Assembly: GCF_015706575.1 (NCBI RefSeq)
Contig: NW_024037063.1
Location: 22,196,927 to 22,260,926 of the forward strand
Source: Patiria miniata
Lineage: Eukaryota; Echinodermata; Asteroidea; Valvatida; Asterinidae
DNA length: 64,000 bases
Direction: 5' to 3'
Shown: positions 22,301-37,300 of the stretch, one piece after another
Layout: each line of letters starts with the position of its first letter
Numbering within the stretch: position 1 is the first letter of the stretch
Notes under the pieces: model-generated
Told to the model about the DNA's origin: nothing
Databases searched by the model: none
What the model saw: only the letters and a program-made list of their open reading frames with translations
Program-made: the position numbers and the translations under genes

Positions 22301-25300
22301 ATTGGACGAGTAGCGATCGAAATATTAACACTTTGAAAACAAAAATCAAATCGTGTTTTCGGATCTCACGCCGCGACGAATCCCGTCTGTAGGCCTACCC
22401 CTGACACCGCATGCCAAAAACGAACTGCTTTGAAGCATTTTCAGGCACCAGACTATTCCGTACCTAATTTGCATATTACATGCAAGATTTTGAACATAAA
22501 TCTGGTGGTGTCGGGACCGAGGTTGGTGAGACGGAATAGTGATCTCTAGCGTCCTTGTGGAACCTGTGTCCCAGTTGGAAAAAAGAACTCACCTCATGGT
22601 CAATAATCTGTAGTTCATCCGCAAGTTGGCTGATGTTTTGACGCAGCTTTATCGTCTCATCGTATATCATCCTGAAAAGACGATCGTTGTCCGAATTATA
22701 GTGGGCACAGGGATTTGGGTCTTGAGCACGTACAGAACTACGAGCGACCACAACGAGAACCACTGGGGGAAAAAAACAAAACGAAACGGAGAATCGTATA
22801 ACTATAAGGTTGAACAATCCAAATTATGGCATGTACTGAGTAGGGACATCAGTGCAAGATCTGTGGTTTGAATTAACGCTGTTTGGTATCTACACTGCAA
22901 AAAGTATTAAAACACAACGTGGTGTTTAACTAACATCGTACTTTTACGTTTGATTTGTGTATGTGCTTAGTGTTTTGTTGTTGGTGGTGGTGTTTTGGAC
23001 TGCAATTTGAGAGCTGCTAGCTAAAAATATTTAGGCCCTGTTCAGGGCTACGGCTTCGTCTAAGCATGTTTCCACGTAATTGTAATTATTGTCAAAGACC
23101 AGCTGTAGGACCTTGCCCTACGGATAAAGCGTAATTATAAGAAAAGCTTTAACACGGCGACAATTAAGTCTCACTAAGAAACGCGAGTCATCACTTTTGT
23201 ATGGTTTTTGGCTAAGTAAGTTTAAGTATTCCGAACACATGCGCCCTCGGTGTCATCAGTTGAACGTATCTTCCCAACATATCTTTCTTTCGCCCGTGTG
23301 AGATCCGACCGATCATTAAGCCCCGCCCTTTACGCTTTGACCAATCACAGCCACGATTAAAATGTCCGACATGCGTGCACGCGCGCGTATGATGCTCGCG
23401 GCTGGAGCATGCAGTGTGGCATCATTGAAGATGCGCACGTGTTTTTTCCCTGCACGTGCGCGGTGGGCGGGGCTTAATGAGTTGGTCTATTGCAGGCCAA
23501 AGACCATTAATTTGGAGCAGTTTCCAGCGGTGTTCTGTGAGCTGCTACGCGGGGAGGCACCGGGCACGCTCTGCTTCTCCCCAGGTGCGAACAAAAAATA
23601 CCGTCAACTTGCCCCTGCCACGATTAGCCTATCTCGTGATAAAGGTGTTTGCATGTGTAGGCAGCAAGAACGGAAGGAAAAACTAATTAGCAAGCTACGG
23701 TCGGTGTTATGCATATCTAATATGTGTGTCTTCCTCCGTTGACACGTATGAGTAGGTTTTGTTGAGAGTCATGAAGTAAGAGAACAAGGCAAGCATATTA
23801 AAGCTGGTCCCAGAGCACACCAAATTGAATTCACATGCTTCCTAATCGGTTTCCATTGGAAGTCTTGTCATGCATCGATCTGGTATAAACAATGGGTAGG
23901 GTTTATATCCCATCCAATGGTTTAACGGGGCAATCCTATACGATAGCACTGCCCAGCTTACAAGTGACAGTCAGTTAGTCAGTCAGTCGGTTAGTCTGTG
24001 ATAGAGGACACTCCCTCGGGAATAAAATACGCATTGTGTGCTTTGAATAACATAATTCTGAGGTGTCATAATAAATTGGAGACATGCTGTATAAAAATTC
24101 ATTTGTTTATCCTTACTCTGTGTTGACTAGGGCTGTCCCGAATATACCGAATATTCGGATATTCGATCATCAACCAAATATTCGAATAGCTTTTTGCTGC
24201 TTTGAATATTCGAAACAACAAATTTATTATGCACACAGATGATGGTGATGTCACTTTATAATGTTGCCGCTTCATTGTCAGGTGCCACCTTTTTGTTGAC
24301 GGTAACTTTTTTTCTGTCGACGGCGGTTCATTGTTTCTATCTTTTTAGCAGTTTAAAGCCCTTGACAGTTATAAAATACTTACTGCCACACTCCATATCG
24401 ATCGCGGCACGCAAAGTGTAAATGGCGCGCTCTGCATGCAACATTTGACCGTCGCATGCAGCACGCAGTTGCACTGACAGTTTCGAATATCCGAATATTT
24501 AGTCAAACACGAGTAATGGAATACTTAATTATTCGAAAATGCACAGCCTAGTTTGTTCGTACGCTGTGTTTTGTTTGCTGGCTTGTGCGCACTGGTTTCA
24601 AAGAGTCCAGTTTTTACGAGAGTCCAAATCTCACGGTACAAATCCAAAACTTGACTTTCCAAACTCTTGGTGGCAGCAGAGAGGCATGACTTGACACACA
24701 GCGCGTCAGTAGTATTAAAACCAAAGCCGTTGCCATACAACCATCTTTATTAAACAAAGTTTGTTTTTCAAGAACATAGTACTGATGAACACGAGTCTCT
24801 TGCTGTCGATTATTAATGTTTGAAGTGAATTTTTCTTATTTCTTCTCGAACTGCCGATTAAAATGACTGTAATTATGGTAGTGTCCAATCATATTGATTT
24901 ATTCGGTTGAGTACCGGGACGAATTAGAATAAATCTGCTTTATCATTGATATGTAAATGAGACACGGTAGAGTGGTTAAGGGCGGGTAATTTGAATAGGG
25001 AGTGGCACAGGAATGTGTGCGTGGTTGGATTGAAGATAGATCACTTCACGCTTGCGAGCAGCAACGACAACACACAATTTTTAACACAGTTGTTAAGTCT
25101 GGTTGTAATTTCATACCGGTTACTGCTGCAAGCACGAATACCAAAATCAGGATGATTTGATTGTTTATTGTGTAGAATGGTGTTGAAATGATAAATGTAA
25201 TTTCATTGTAATTCTTCAAACCTACCAATCAGCCGTATGCATTGTGTCATCATGTCAGTACAAAAAAAAATCAACTGATGATAATCCAATTCGTATTTTA

Positions 25301-28300
25301 AAAACAACAGCAATGATTTTGTTTGGTGTTTTTCCTGCTTTTTGACCCCGACACGGGATATGATGCTGCTATTAAAGAAAAGTAAATTTTGCGTATTCGC
25401 TTGTTTTCCCTTTAACACGATTTACACTCCCATATTAAACTATTTCAGATTTTGCATAGTTGCATTTTCCCCGTATTATAAACAGTTTAAAATTCAGATA
25501 AAGAACCTCTCAAGACCCGACCCCTAGGTTCTTGACTCAAGGAAATAACCAGAAACAGGTTTTGGAAAATCGCCTTTGCTGCCCATTGATGGAATCCCTT
25601 TTCTTTTAACACCATTTGGGTAAAGTGGGGGGTAAATTGCTTGATGCACGGCGGTGCATTAAACCGGACATAGTCGTGGGCGGTTTCGCGGAATTGCGGC
25701 TCTGCAGAAAATCATTCCATCACCACTTTTTAGTCTTCGGGGACATGAAGATTTCCTTCCGCTTTCCTGTTTTAATTAAGGCCTTGTCTTTTTTGGTTTT
25801 AGGAAGCCCGTGAGGTTGATACCTCTTCAAGCGATAACGTTCTTGATAAAGCCAAAGGGTAAATACGGACAACCGGATAACATCCAGATAGCAATACAAG
25901 GTATGTACCAAGAAGGTGTAATCAAGCATACGTGTTATCCCCACACAATATTCAAGTATTTACAAACATAGGCCTCAAAGGTATACCGTCATACGTAGAT
26001 CTCCCAAGTGCTTTATGTCTGGGTGACAAGATATCCATATGATGTTTGACACTTACGGAAAAACTGTTGAACGGCCCTATTAAATTACATTCGACGTGGA
26101 GACCATTTTTTGTTGGTCTTCCCGGCTATACGATTTCCAGCAGCGATTATAGCCGCATAATGATGCATATCAAGCAAGAGTGACAATTCGTTGTGGAAAG
26201 TCAGGTACCACAATAATGAGAGCAGTGTGTTTGAAGCAAGATTTCTCAGAAGAAACATATGCGACTCGAACCGAGACGAGCAAGGGGCTTGATTTTTGAG
26301 AACCAAAGATTTGGACCCGAATTTTGTTCGTGCGATTACTACACGAAAACCACAAATTGTCAAGGAATAGGTTTGTGCATGTTTATATTTTACTTTTAAT
26401 GATCTAAATATTGAATCGAATCGAATTTTAATTGAATTTTAATGAGAATATTTATTTAAGTAATGCCATTCATTACAATGTGTAATATCTTGTAAAAGAT
26501 AATAAAGATAACATAAATATCAATTGGAAAAGGATTATATACACAGAGATCTAAATAATTAAGAATCAAAATACTAAGGGATCACTGCAACTATTATCAT
26601 ATCGTGGGTAATGCATTTTAGCGCCCAAAAAGCGCGCACTCCGGTCGAATATGCCCCTTTAAAGCGCGTACTCACTACGACTTCAGGTATAGCTATAGGT
26701 CAACTCCCATCTTAATAATGAGTGTTATGTGGATCACTACCAACTCCCAACTTTCATGATGATATTTTGTTGCTGTCTTCATAACCTCAATTTGCATGTG
26801 TGAAGTAATCGTCACTTGCGATTTGCATAATTGAATTTGTAATCTTCTTCACTTGAATTTATAGTTATATCGATGTATAATTCATTGTGATTTTCATAAA
26901 TACAAAAATAGATCTAGGTAGAAAATCAGCAAAGGTATTTTAGACAGTTGGGCCATAACGTCATGATTGTATGTAATTCATATGATAAGTGTAATCAAAG
27001 GTCGTATGGTAACACAGTAACTTCAAGTTGTACTTAACCTATGATAACTACGCTGGCGTGTACTGCCCATATAGTTTTGCAGTAACTCTATCCAGAATAT
27101 ATACTGTACAAATACCCATTCACATGCACCGGAATCCAGATACTTGCTTTGCGTGATGTGCGTATGGCGATCGATGGGGCTATTTTACATAGGCCTCCAT
27201 TCATCTTTGTCATTATGAGGTGTGAGTCGAATAATTTCCACTTGTTCGTGTCAATTTCAATATGTACAATGAATTTTATTTTCTAAAATTTAATGAATTT
27301 GAAAAGTGCCATCGCTACTTTGGTCAAGCTTCTAAATAATGCAAAAAAATAAACAATCTGGGGTGGCTGGGTTAAAATAACCATGTTTTCTCACTGACTG
27401 ACTGACTCTCACCCCCCCCCCCCTCACTGTCACTTGTGAACCGGGCAGTGCTGTCGTATATAATTCCTCCTTAACGCCAATGAATGGGTTGAATCCAGCC
27501 CATTGTGTATGTAGTCTGATACAGGAAATGACTTCCAGTGAATAGCCATTCTAAATCAATTGAATAGAAGTATGTGTGCTCTGGGACTAGCTCGAATAGG
27601 ATTGCCTTGTTTTCTTTTTTTTCTACGGCAGTTCAGGACTAGGCCGGTAATAAATAATCAAACTGTCATGTATTCTTTTCAATTAGTCACCAATGCGTAA
27701 TTATGTGTGTGAGCGCGACATCTTGCCAATGACGCATTCAGTTCATTTTGTTGACTCGCTTTTAGTGACAACAATCGCCCGATCGCAGCTCGTTCTGTGC
27801 CGAAAGAAGTCAGCATGCAAGGTTGTTATTGTTTAGATTAGTCATCTGTCCCTGGATGAGTTCAACTAACATCGTCACAATATTAAAGGCCAATGGAGAA
27901 ATGTAATTGCAGTTACGAAGCAATGGCATCAATCGATAAGTCATAAAGGGTTATTTTTTTTGGTTTAATTCTTGTACTTTTTCAATTACGTGGGCGGGCC
28001 CGCGCCCTCGCGTCCCCACACAAGAGCGCTCATTCGTTGCTGCATGAAACCTATCACTTCTGCTTGGAGAATCGGAAACAGTTTTTTTTATCAAATCATA
28101 TCAAACAAATACAATGTTCTTTTTTTAAACAAAAAAAAAGTCTTTTGATCAAGACAAAGAATGGAGCGCCTTCAGGTTTTTTTTTTTGGGGGGGGGGCAA
28201 TATCATGATGCACAATTTCAGTCAAGTTCCCTGTATCCCAAAACAGTACTGCATGATAATGTTTTGTGCAGAAAGGAATCATACAATTTTTCCTTCCATC

Positions 28301-31300
28301 CTCGCTTTGGTTACGTTGATTTAAATGGGGAAAAAATCAAGACGGCTGCAACATGATAATGGTCTATACTAAGCTGGGTAAGTATTACTGAGCAAACATG
28401 GTAAAACTTTTTTTTTTACGTTTTGAATTTCTGAAAAGTAGTCCTTAGGCCTCCGAGAAAATGATCTACTGATTCCGTACACAACGAAGTTCATGTGAAA
28501 AATTTTCTAGTGGTATATGAAGTGTTTTCATTGCGTTTTTTTTTTACAATGACAGTGTCTAGGAGTTATGAAATGATGGTTGGTTTTTATCCTTGATAAG
28601 GTTGAACGTCTTTCAAATCAATCTATCTTACAAGGCCACGTCTGCGGAGCCAGGGCCACATCAGTCTTTCCTTCGCCGTTGTTACGTCCAAGTGATCGGC
28701 ATCCGTTAATTCTAATTGCCCTTTAGACGCAACACGCTGTGTCAAGTGCCCCGACTTCACCATCGCGACATCACCGCCCGCGGAAACCCATTCAACTGCA
28801 CGTTGCCAATCAATCAATAACCACGTGACGACGCCCACGCGCGCGCGCGCGCCGGGGCTGGAGTAATTCATTCACAAAAATACTGCGAGGCCAGACAACA
28901 CTGCGATATCACGACTACTGCGATCAATAAATCCTCATATCCCTCACCTCCCCAAGTTAATTTTCTTGATCGCCGCCGCGTCGAAATTTGTTATCAACCA
29001 GATTTACGACAGTGACTTTTTCCTGAGGTGCAATTTATCAGTTAAAAAAAAATTCGGTGTGGAAATTCTCCCCTCTTGGCCAAGGATGCTGCATGCAACG
29101 CCTCATTTCAACCTTATTCAAATGTTACCATAACAACTATAAGTGCATTGATATTTGAAGAAGTCACTAACAGCTTTTAATCCCGTTCACACTTTAATAA
29201 TCACCATTTACAATTGTCTCGTCACTCCGTTGCTTTTTATTTTGATAAAATGTCCTACGGGCATTGACCTGTGGTACGAGGCAAGAATACCAAGGATTGT
29301 TTGGTTGCGCCAAGTCACTTTTGAGGCACATTGGCTTTATATCATTAAATGTCTTATTGAAATAAAAATAAATTATTTGTTGTACTATAATTTCACTATA
29401 TGAATACATGCATTGGGTCATAACAAGTGTCTTTCATTTCGTACTTATTCGACTGACTATATCACTTGTGACTTAGCCATGTTGTTATGAAGAGAACCGG
29501 GCAGTGCTATTGTATAGGATCACGCCGCAAGGGCTAACCCCATGCAGCGCATCAGGACAGATGCATGAAAAGGCTTACATTGAATAGCCATTCTGAATGA
29601 TCATGAATACAATTTTTTGCGCTTTATTTCCAACTTTAATCGGTTTGACTTGTCTTGCTTTACGGGACAGGGACATCATTTCCAAACGCAACAAAAATGT
29701 GGGTTTTTTTTTTGCAAATTCAAGGAACAACGTTACAATGAATCTGAAGCAGGTTATTAAAAACATAACACTCCAAAATTTCAGCTCAGTAGATATTAAA
29801 CGTTTTGAGAAAACTGTTAATATGTATCTTCATTTTTTTTCTCGACGCAAAGCATATATTTCCGTTGAAAACGTGATGTTTACTTTGGTCCCAACCATCG
29901 TGAGGAAATGATGGCAAATACTCCTTTCTTGAAAATACTGCATACTAGGTGCAACGATTTCACACGATGCATGATCCTATTATTAACTTACAACTCAGTA
30001 GGATATTTCATATTTCGATAGTTTCAGGTTTGAATGCTTGCAATGTGCGCATTACCTTAATGTCGAATTCCTTCATACAAAAATTGTGCGTGGTTATGAA
30101 TGACAAAATAATATTGTTGACGGAAAACACTTAATGTCGGCAAGCTCTAAGTGATTTAATGTCACTACAGATCACACAGCAGGCCATTATCTATGTATTC
30201 GACAACCATTGGCGGCAATTAATGTCCAAGGCCTTTATCATGTCACTTTCTTGGAAACACTGTCTACGTCTATGAGATTAAGAATTACATGACAAGCTCA
30301 AACAGACAAACTATGAACAGGAAAGATTTCCAAACAGCTAGCGTCTCGGACCAGCACCGGGCTAAATTAGATTTATTACTGAAACAAGTGCGAGTGCACA
30401 TTAAGCTCTGGCGAAAATTGCGACGCCGATGGCACATTATGGAACACTGTACTTTTGGTCAATTTTGGGACATTTCCTCCTTCTGGATACCGTCCAACCA
30501 CTACACAAAATGGCGTCCACCTTGTTCGAGGAAGATGTTGTACAGCGCAAGTGCGAGCGCATAATAAGCTCTAGTCGTGTTTCAAGAAGTTTTGCATGAA
30601 AGTCTTGCATGAAATCGATCAAAATGATAGTTATTCGGAACCCCTAAGCTGGTAGAATGATAGGTAGTGGCGAGTGGTACTGCCTAGGAGGATAGGAAAA
30701 AAGTGCGAGTGCACAATAAGCTCTGTCCGTGTTGCAAGAAGTCTTGCACGACAGTCTTGCATGAAATCGGTCAAAATGATCCCTGCCAGAGCTTAAACAT
30801 GCGACGCCGAAAAATGCGACGCAGATGGCACATAATGGAATACCATACTTTTGGTCAATTTTCCGGACAGACAGACATACCGACCGACCGACCACTAAGT
30901 GACATGTAGAAGCTCCTGTCAGAGCTTAAAAACCCTGTGTTGCAAAATCTCAGCAGGTATGAAACGGTCTTTCTTGAAAATCACCAAAGCTTATTTTAGA
31001 CAGTTGGGTTTTGTTGAATGGGATGGTGCCTGACTTTTTATTTATTCTAGCCTCACTTCCATTCTTTCTTAAATGTGGCTTAAAAACATTCTAAATTATT
31101 CATCAGAGCAGACTAGTATTAATTTGCAGCGTCATTGCTTTCATTTCTCTTCACAAGTTCCAAAAAATGAAGATTTTACCTAACTCTCAATTTAATATGG
31201 CCGACTCGTGAGTAAGGCCCATAAGCAAAGCGGAAATCGACATCAGATAAGTATCTGAAATCTGTAAGTCGATTCGGAAACAAGAATTTTATTCCAAGCA

Positions 31301-34300
31301 ATTTATGCAAGCGAAAGTGGCGAGGCGGCCTAGATTAAGAGTCATGTCTATGAAAAAGTAATCAAATAATGACGCACTGCTGGTTATTTTTATAAACTCG
31401 TGAACGCGAGTTACTTCTGACAATGCTTTAAAATAATTCGTTTGATGTCCACGTTGTCTAAATTTCTCGGTTTTTATTTATTTAATTGTTAATTATGTTT
31501 TGTTTTTAGTCTCAACGTTAATTATGTGCAGTACATTAAAATTCATTTCTAAAGTACATTTTGTTTATGATGTTTAAGGGTACACTGTATAAATAGGGAA
31601 ATTTATATAATTGAAATTATAAATTGCAGTATTTTTGATGGTCACAGAGAGCTAGCCTATAGTGATTTTTATACCTGACTGGCTGACTGAATGACTGACT
31701 GACCCCCCCCCCCCCCCCGTGGTGATGAGTGACTGACTGACTTACTGACTTACTGATTGTCTGTCATTTGTGAGCCGGGCAGTGCTATCGTATAGGATTA
31801 TCTCGTAAATAAATGGTCTATATATCCGGCCTAGTATGTATAATTATAGACTGATGCAGGAACAGAATAAGCATTCTGAATCAACTGGCCTGCCTTTTCT
31901 CCCGACAGTTCACAGCAACAGAAGAGTCTTGCTGATTTGAAATGATCCACCAAGATTTTCATTAGCATCTCACGTCAAGTACATTGTTATATAATGACGA
32001 GTGTATCTTGGCAAAAGATGAGCAGCAGGGACATTATGAAGTGCTTTGATTGTAGTACATAATGCATCAGAGTAAACTACTGTTCATAAAGTTAAACCCT
32101 CATTCCTCATATAGCTGTGGGAATCAGTCATTATTAATCTGGTGTTATAAGAGTTGACTCAAGCAAAGGTCCAAGCTACCAGTGAGACCTATATGTAAGC
32201 GGGTGACAACAAGCACCGCTGCTTTGTCAACAAACTCTCATTTTGAGAATAAATAGTAATTGATTCCCATAAAGCCCGTGCTTCAAGTAGCCGCCCACTT
32301 GTTGGCCGAGGATGAGATAAGAATATTGTCAATCGCAAACCCGTTGTGACTGTAGATCCTGGCCCCTATATTAAAAAAAACCGGTCTCTACTAATCGGTT
32401 TCTCGAAGGTAAAGGGCAGGTTCGTTGCGATTGATATGAATCGACTGCAAAAAAGCAGATACAGACTGCCGGGGCAGTGAGTGTAGTAAAAGGGTATTTT
32501 CTGCTGGTCCCCAAGGGCCAGCCTATAGTCATCTTTGTACTTGACTGTCCAACTGACTGATCAACTCGCTGACTTACTCACTGACTGTCACTTGTGAGCC
32601 GGGCAGTGCAATCGTACAGGGTTACCACGTAACGCCAATAAAGGCCAACATATTGTCTACTTTGTACTGACTTATACTGACTCACTGACTGTCAATTGTG
32701 AACCGGGCAGTGCTATCGTACAGGGTTACCACGTAACGCCAATAAAGGCCAGCATTATTGTCTACTTTGTACTGTCTTAATATATACTGACTGATTCACT
32801 CACTGGCTCACTCCCTGACTCTCAATTGTGAACCGGGCAGTGCTATCGTAACGCCATTTAAAGGGCTAAATCCTGCCCATATAGTGTAGACTGATGTATA
32901 GGAAAAGACTGCCGGTAAAGATTCACTGTGCTCTGGGACCAGCTTCACTAGGCTTAATTTGTCTTGTCTATGAAAAGAATCTCAAGCATGAACAACAATC
33001 TCAATCAATGCACAGTTTTCTTTCAATTAAAATCTATTGTCTCAAATTCTGGATCAGAATATTTGCAAGTTATTTGTTCATTTCTTTAATAATTTTCATT
33101 GACACAGAGCAGATGGTAAAGTCAGTGGTTAAAGAATGACTCCACTACATTGTATTAGGTTACGCATTTGTTGCCTCATTATGGATAAATTGCAATATGG
33201 GACTATTGCCCGGCCACGTTTACCAGTGAAACTAATCGTCAATGAATTGTTATTGTCGGTTGCAGAATGTTCAACCCATGGACTCCAATTATGTTTTGTT
33301 TTCACAGATTCTATCATTACCGTGAATACACGTCAACGGATAGTTGTTTTTCTGGTCTTCAGTCTGAACTGAACAAAATAAGGTAAGTTTGAGAAAAAAA
33401 TAGGTAAGTTTTAAGAAAAATACTAAGTATTTTTCCTTATTTGACAATATAATATTATGTTCCATGTTTCATAAACTGTATCAAAACACGCGAAAACATC
33501 CTGCACGACATGCACTTCTTCCCTTGACAAAAAGAAAACACATGGATAAAAGCTGTTTTTCCATTAGGGACGACCCCCATCCTTCAACAAACGGAGAGAA
33601 ATATACCCACACCCTGAGCTACCTTCGGTAAGAAATAATATGTGGACTCAGGACACGCTAGTTGCACCCGGAGTGATGGTGGTTATTATTTTTGCCATCA
33701 TCGGCATTTTAGACAAAGGCTTTTATTGCGCTGTGCAGGTGACATTTCGAGAATCCAACAGCACGAGACAAAAACACTCAATTTGTTTGGTTGGATCTTG
33801 TTATTTCTTGCATTACGTATAGCAAATCATTTATAGACGGAACTGATGACAATCTAAGTGCCCTCTTGAAAATACTGTGGAAGTTCAACAGGTTCATGTA
33901 CAATTTCTTCTTCTTTTTATAAAGCATAAATACCATATGTTTTTCAGTTGAAATCGATGCAAGGATGAATCAAAGAGCTTTTTTTTTTTATAACGGAAAC
34001 AAACAAAACGTGATAAAGTCGGGTTATGTGTTTTGTAATTCCAAAGGACCATTTTGTTGCGCAATTATGTCATAAAATGTTTGATTTAATGATTTGGCAA
34101 CATGAGGTTGCAAGAGAAATCATGTGATACGTCGACGAAAGATTCGAAAATTATTCTACCAGTTCTGTATATTTTGTTGTTGTTTATTTCCCAACTATCT
34201 TGAGTTAATTTGAAGTAATAATGTGGGACTGAATGTGGGTCCTATTAAGTAGAGTGGCTGAGTGTGTCCCTATAAAGACCGGTGCAGGAATAAGGGGGGA

Positions 34301-37300
34301 TGGACTTGAAAGGAGTCTAGCAAAATGTGTAGTCATGTGACCGCATAGAGTCGCGACTGCCGCCCACCGTACCGGGGTGGGCAAATGTCTGTATGGTACC
34401 GGGTGAGTGTTTCAAACGACACACCGTTCAGAAAAACAGCCGATATTAACTCAAACAAATAAAGACGCTCGTCCCATGCCATAGAAAAATGTCCCCAAGT
34501 GGGGTCACAGTGCGTTCCACTTATAACAACTCAGATACAACAGAACTGGGGATGATTGCGTTACCTATTGGGACACCTGCTAACTGTGTCGCTCACCGGA
34601 CTAGTTATTTGCTTTGGAATAATATCTACTCAAACACCACAATTCTGTTTTGGTTCGATTTAGTCTCGGCGCCACCATACCAACTTGGGCACGATAGTAC
34701 ACACCAACACAGGCCCAGTTGAAGGTGAAAAGTTCACGTACCACGAAAATAATGTTACACAAAGTGGGTCAGGGCGGTTGACTATTCCTAATAAAAAAAA
34801 TCCCAAAATGTACTTTGAATTGACACTGTTATCACTGATTAAAATGACGATAGAAAATATTCCTTCTTTTCGTTTTGGGAATTCTTGTGTCTGACATTCT
34901 GTTAAAATTAAAGAGATCCGTAAATAAATTTTAAAGAGGTAAAAAAGGAATTTAACCAAAATGAACAATGCGTTAAATTTGAATTTGAATTTGGATCTGT
35001 TTAAGGCAAACAAACATGAAAAGGTATTTCCCTAGGAGTTCCTATATTGTAGTTATATTCCCATTTATATGTAAATTCATCACAGCAGCTTATGCGTCAT
35101 CGTCATTATCAAATATTCATAAATGCATGCCGAGTATTGGGCAACGGCGTATTATTAAACACAGCTCGATGATAAATTAGAAATTACGCGGATATATCGT
35201 CATACAAGTCACTGTTGGTACACATGCATTGAGTAATAATGGGTCGCTCATAATAAATTGAAACTGTAAGAACGTCTTCTCTTACGTATTTTGAGGGAAC
35301 TAAAATATTATTCTCTTAAAAAGGTGGTCTGAACCAGCGCTCTATTTATCAAATGAGAACCTATGTTAAATAAACACCCATAGGTTTTCGTTCATATCGC
35401 TTTTCTTCCAAACTGCAGGTTTCAGGTCATTGACATTTGTTGTGGTTGCGCTGCATACCTTGCTATCACAAGGTCAATCCATATATAGACCATGTTCAAT
35501 GTGACGTCATACCGATGGGCAACCAACGAGAAACTGACAGACAAGCCAAACATTTAAGCACCGTTTGCTTGTTATATTGCCCATAACAAGCAGTTAATGT
35601 TGCCAATTTACACCAATTACATTTCAAAAGATAACCTAAAATGGATGAGTATCTGAGTCGAGTGACCCAAGTACTGGAAAAGAAATGAAACTTGGTAGAT
35701 ATAGAGACGTTGTGTGTATTAATCGGCATATACATTATGCGTTGCAAGTATCTCAGATTTTCTGCTTTATTTTTTATTTAGTAACAATGACTGCACAAAA
35801 CTCATGCCTATCAACGCAATACCAAACCACTGCTCACTCACTCGGGCCTTACAACGCACAAGTGGTTAGGTATCTAAATTTGTTTACTTAGAGGTAAAGC
35901 CTAAGATATCAAAACTTGTTTGGATTGAAAAGGGTGTCTGGCAATCACTATAGCAACAGAAGCAGCATCTCGTTTATATTTAATTGCTTTTTTTCTCCCA
36001 AGTAAAGGTCAGCCTGCGGTTCTTTTGTGAGGGCCATAATATCGCGGAGTTTGTTTTGTAAGGATCGCATAAATCATTAAAAAAATTGGTAAACTCGAAC
36101 GGGGAAGTCTATGAAAAAACATTGCATACTATAGTTCGACAGGTGATGGCCCTGACATTTTGACATTCTGCCTGAAGCAATTCCCCTAAAATTCACGATG
36201 CATGAATTAAAGTTTACGTGTAATTTTCACAATTTTTTTCCCACAAAGGAATTTATGTATTCCATAAATGTATTGATAACGCAATCCCTATATACGAAAG
36301 GTTTCCTTCCATCCGCCATTTGCATTCTTTACGTTTGTGTATGTAGTTGCAGTAACGAAAAAAATCACTAATTTTCTCAAATGGTTAAGCCATTTTGTAC
36401 AATTAATTATATTCTCACTATGAACGCATCAATTTACTTCTATTAAACAAAATGTTAACAAATAACATTCCGGACGTGTTTACTGGTAGTCCGATTTTTT
36501 TGTGACGCTGTTACGGCTGTATAACATCGGACGAGTCCTCCGTGTGCCCTATAGGCCCATAATAGGTTTACAGGCCGTGTGCCGTATACTCCAGTAGCTG
36601 TGCTGTCTTCATACGATAGCAACTTCCTGAGTGGTCACTTATTGTGGGTGGCGGTGCTGCTTGTTCAAATGTCATACCTATTCAATTTTGTTATTGCACC
36701 AATTTTCGGTTGGTATGCTCGCCTCCAAATTGATGACCAGTTATTGACGGCATGCCATGACGTATATTTCTTCATTGATATCTTTTTTTCTCCCGACAGC
36801 CTTAGGACAGATGTCAAACATTCGATTTGATCGAACGCTGTCCGTTAATTGCGGGACATTACTGCTAAGTGGTAGAACAACGTTGTTTTTAAGCGAGAAG
36901 CCATACGAGCAAACAATCTATTCATTCAGTCGTTATTTGCGTGTCGTTGCTGCCTCTTTGTGGATCGGTAAAATCTAGTGACGTCTATTGTGCCCCTTAC
37001 CTGCTAAATATACCCCAACATTTTACACGTGGGATTTTTCACAGATTAGCTCACACTTGAGCATTGAAATCACGTACTGTGTGCATACTTTTATTCGCAT
37101 TCAATTTCTGCACACTTCCATCGAAAAAAACGTGATGTAGGCGGTTTGTTTTGACCATGAAAGCCAAAGATAAACAACGAAAATGGCTTGGCCTGATGGC
37201 TACGGCTCGCCTAATAACCCGCTTTGTAATGTATCACCGGTCACCGGAAAGCAGCCAGCGCAAAGCACGTAGGCAAACACTCGGCAGCAATTTTGTGAAT

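Larger units (their letters stand above)
19986..22592. other. precursor gene intron 2
   Basis: 2.6-kb intron with a fragment of the TGAC-repeat element (about 20030-20110, reverse orientation), a near-perfect palindrome at 20695-20745 and a second at 21334-21376. A 139-codon frame at 20269-20688 shows no family resemblance. Confidence 0.6.

Noticed and set aside
24525..24740. 71-residue minus frame with two cysteines
   Set aside because: It overlaps the end of a hAT-like element, and I could not match it to any domain or place it in a spliced gene.
28623..28871. 82-residue minus frame in a GC-rich patch
   Set aside because: No homologous motif; the CG dinucleotide repeat (GCGCGCGCGC) resembles the MITE interiors seen elsewhere.
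30289..30622. Frames around RRRWHIMEHCTFGQF
   Set aside because: The same words recur 300 bp later within a duplicated non-coding repeat.
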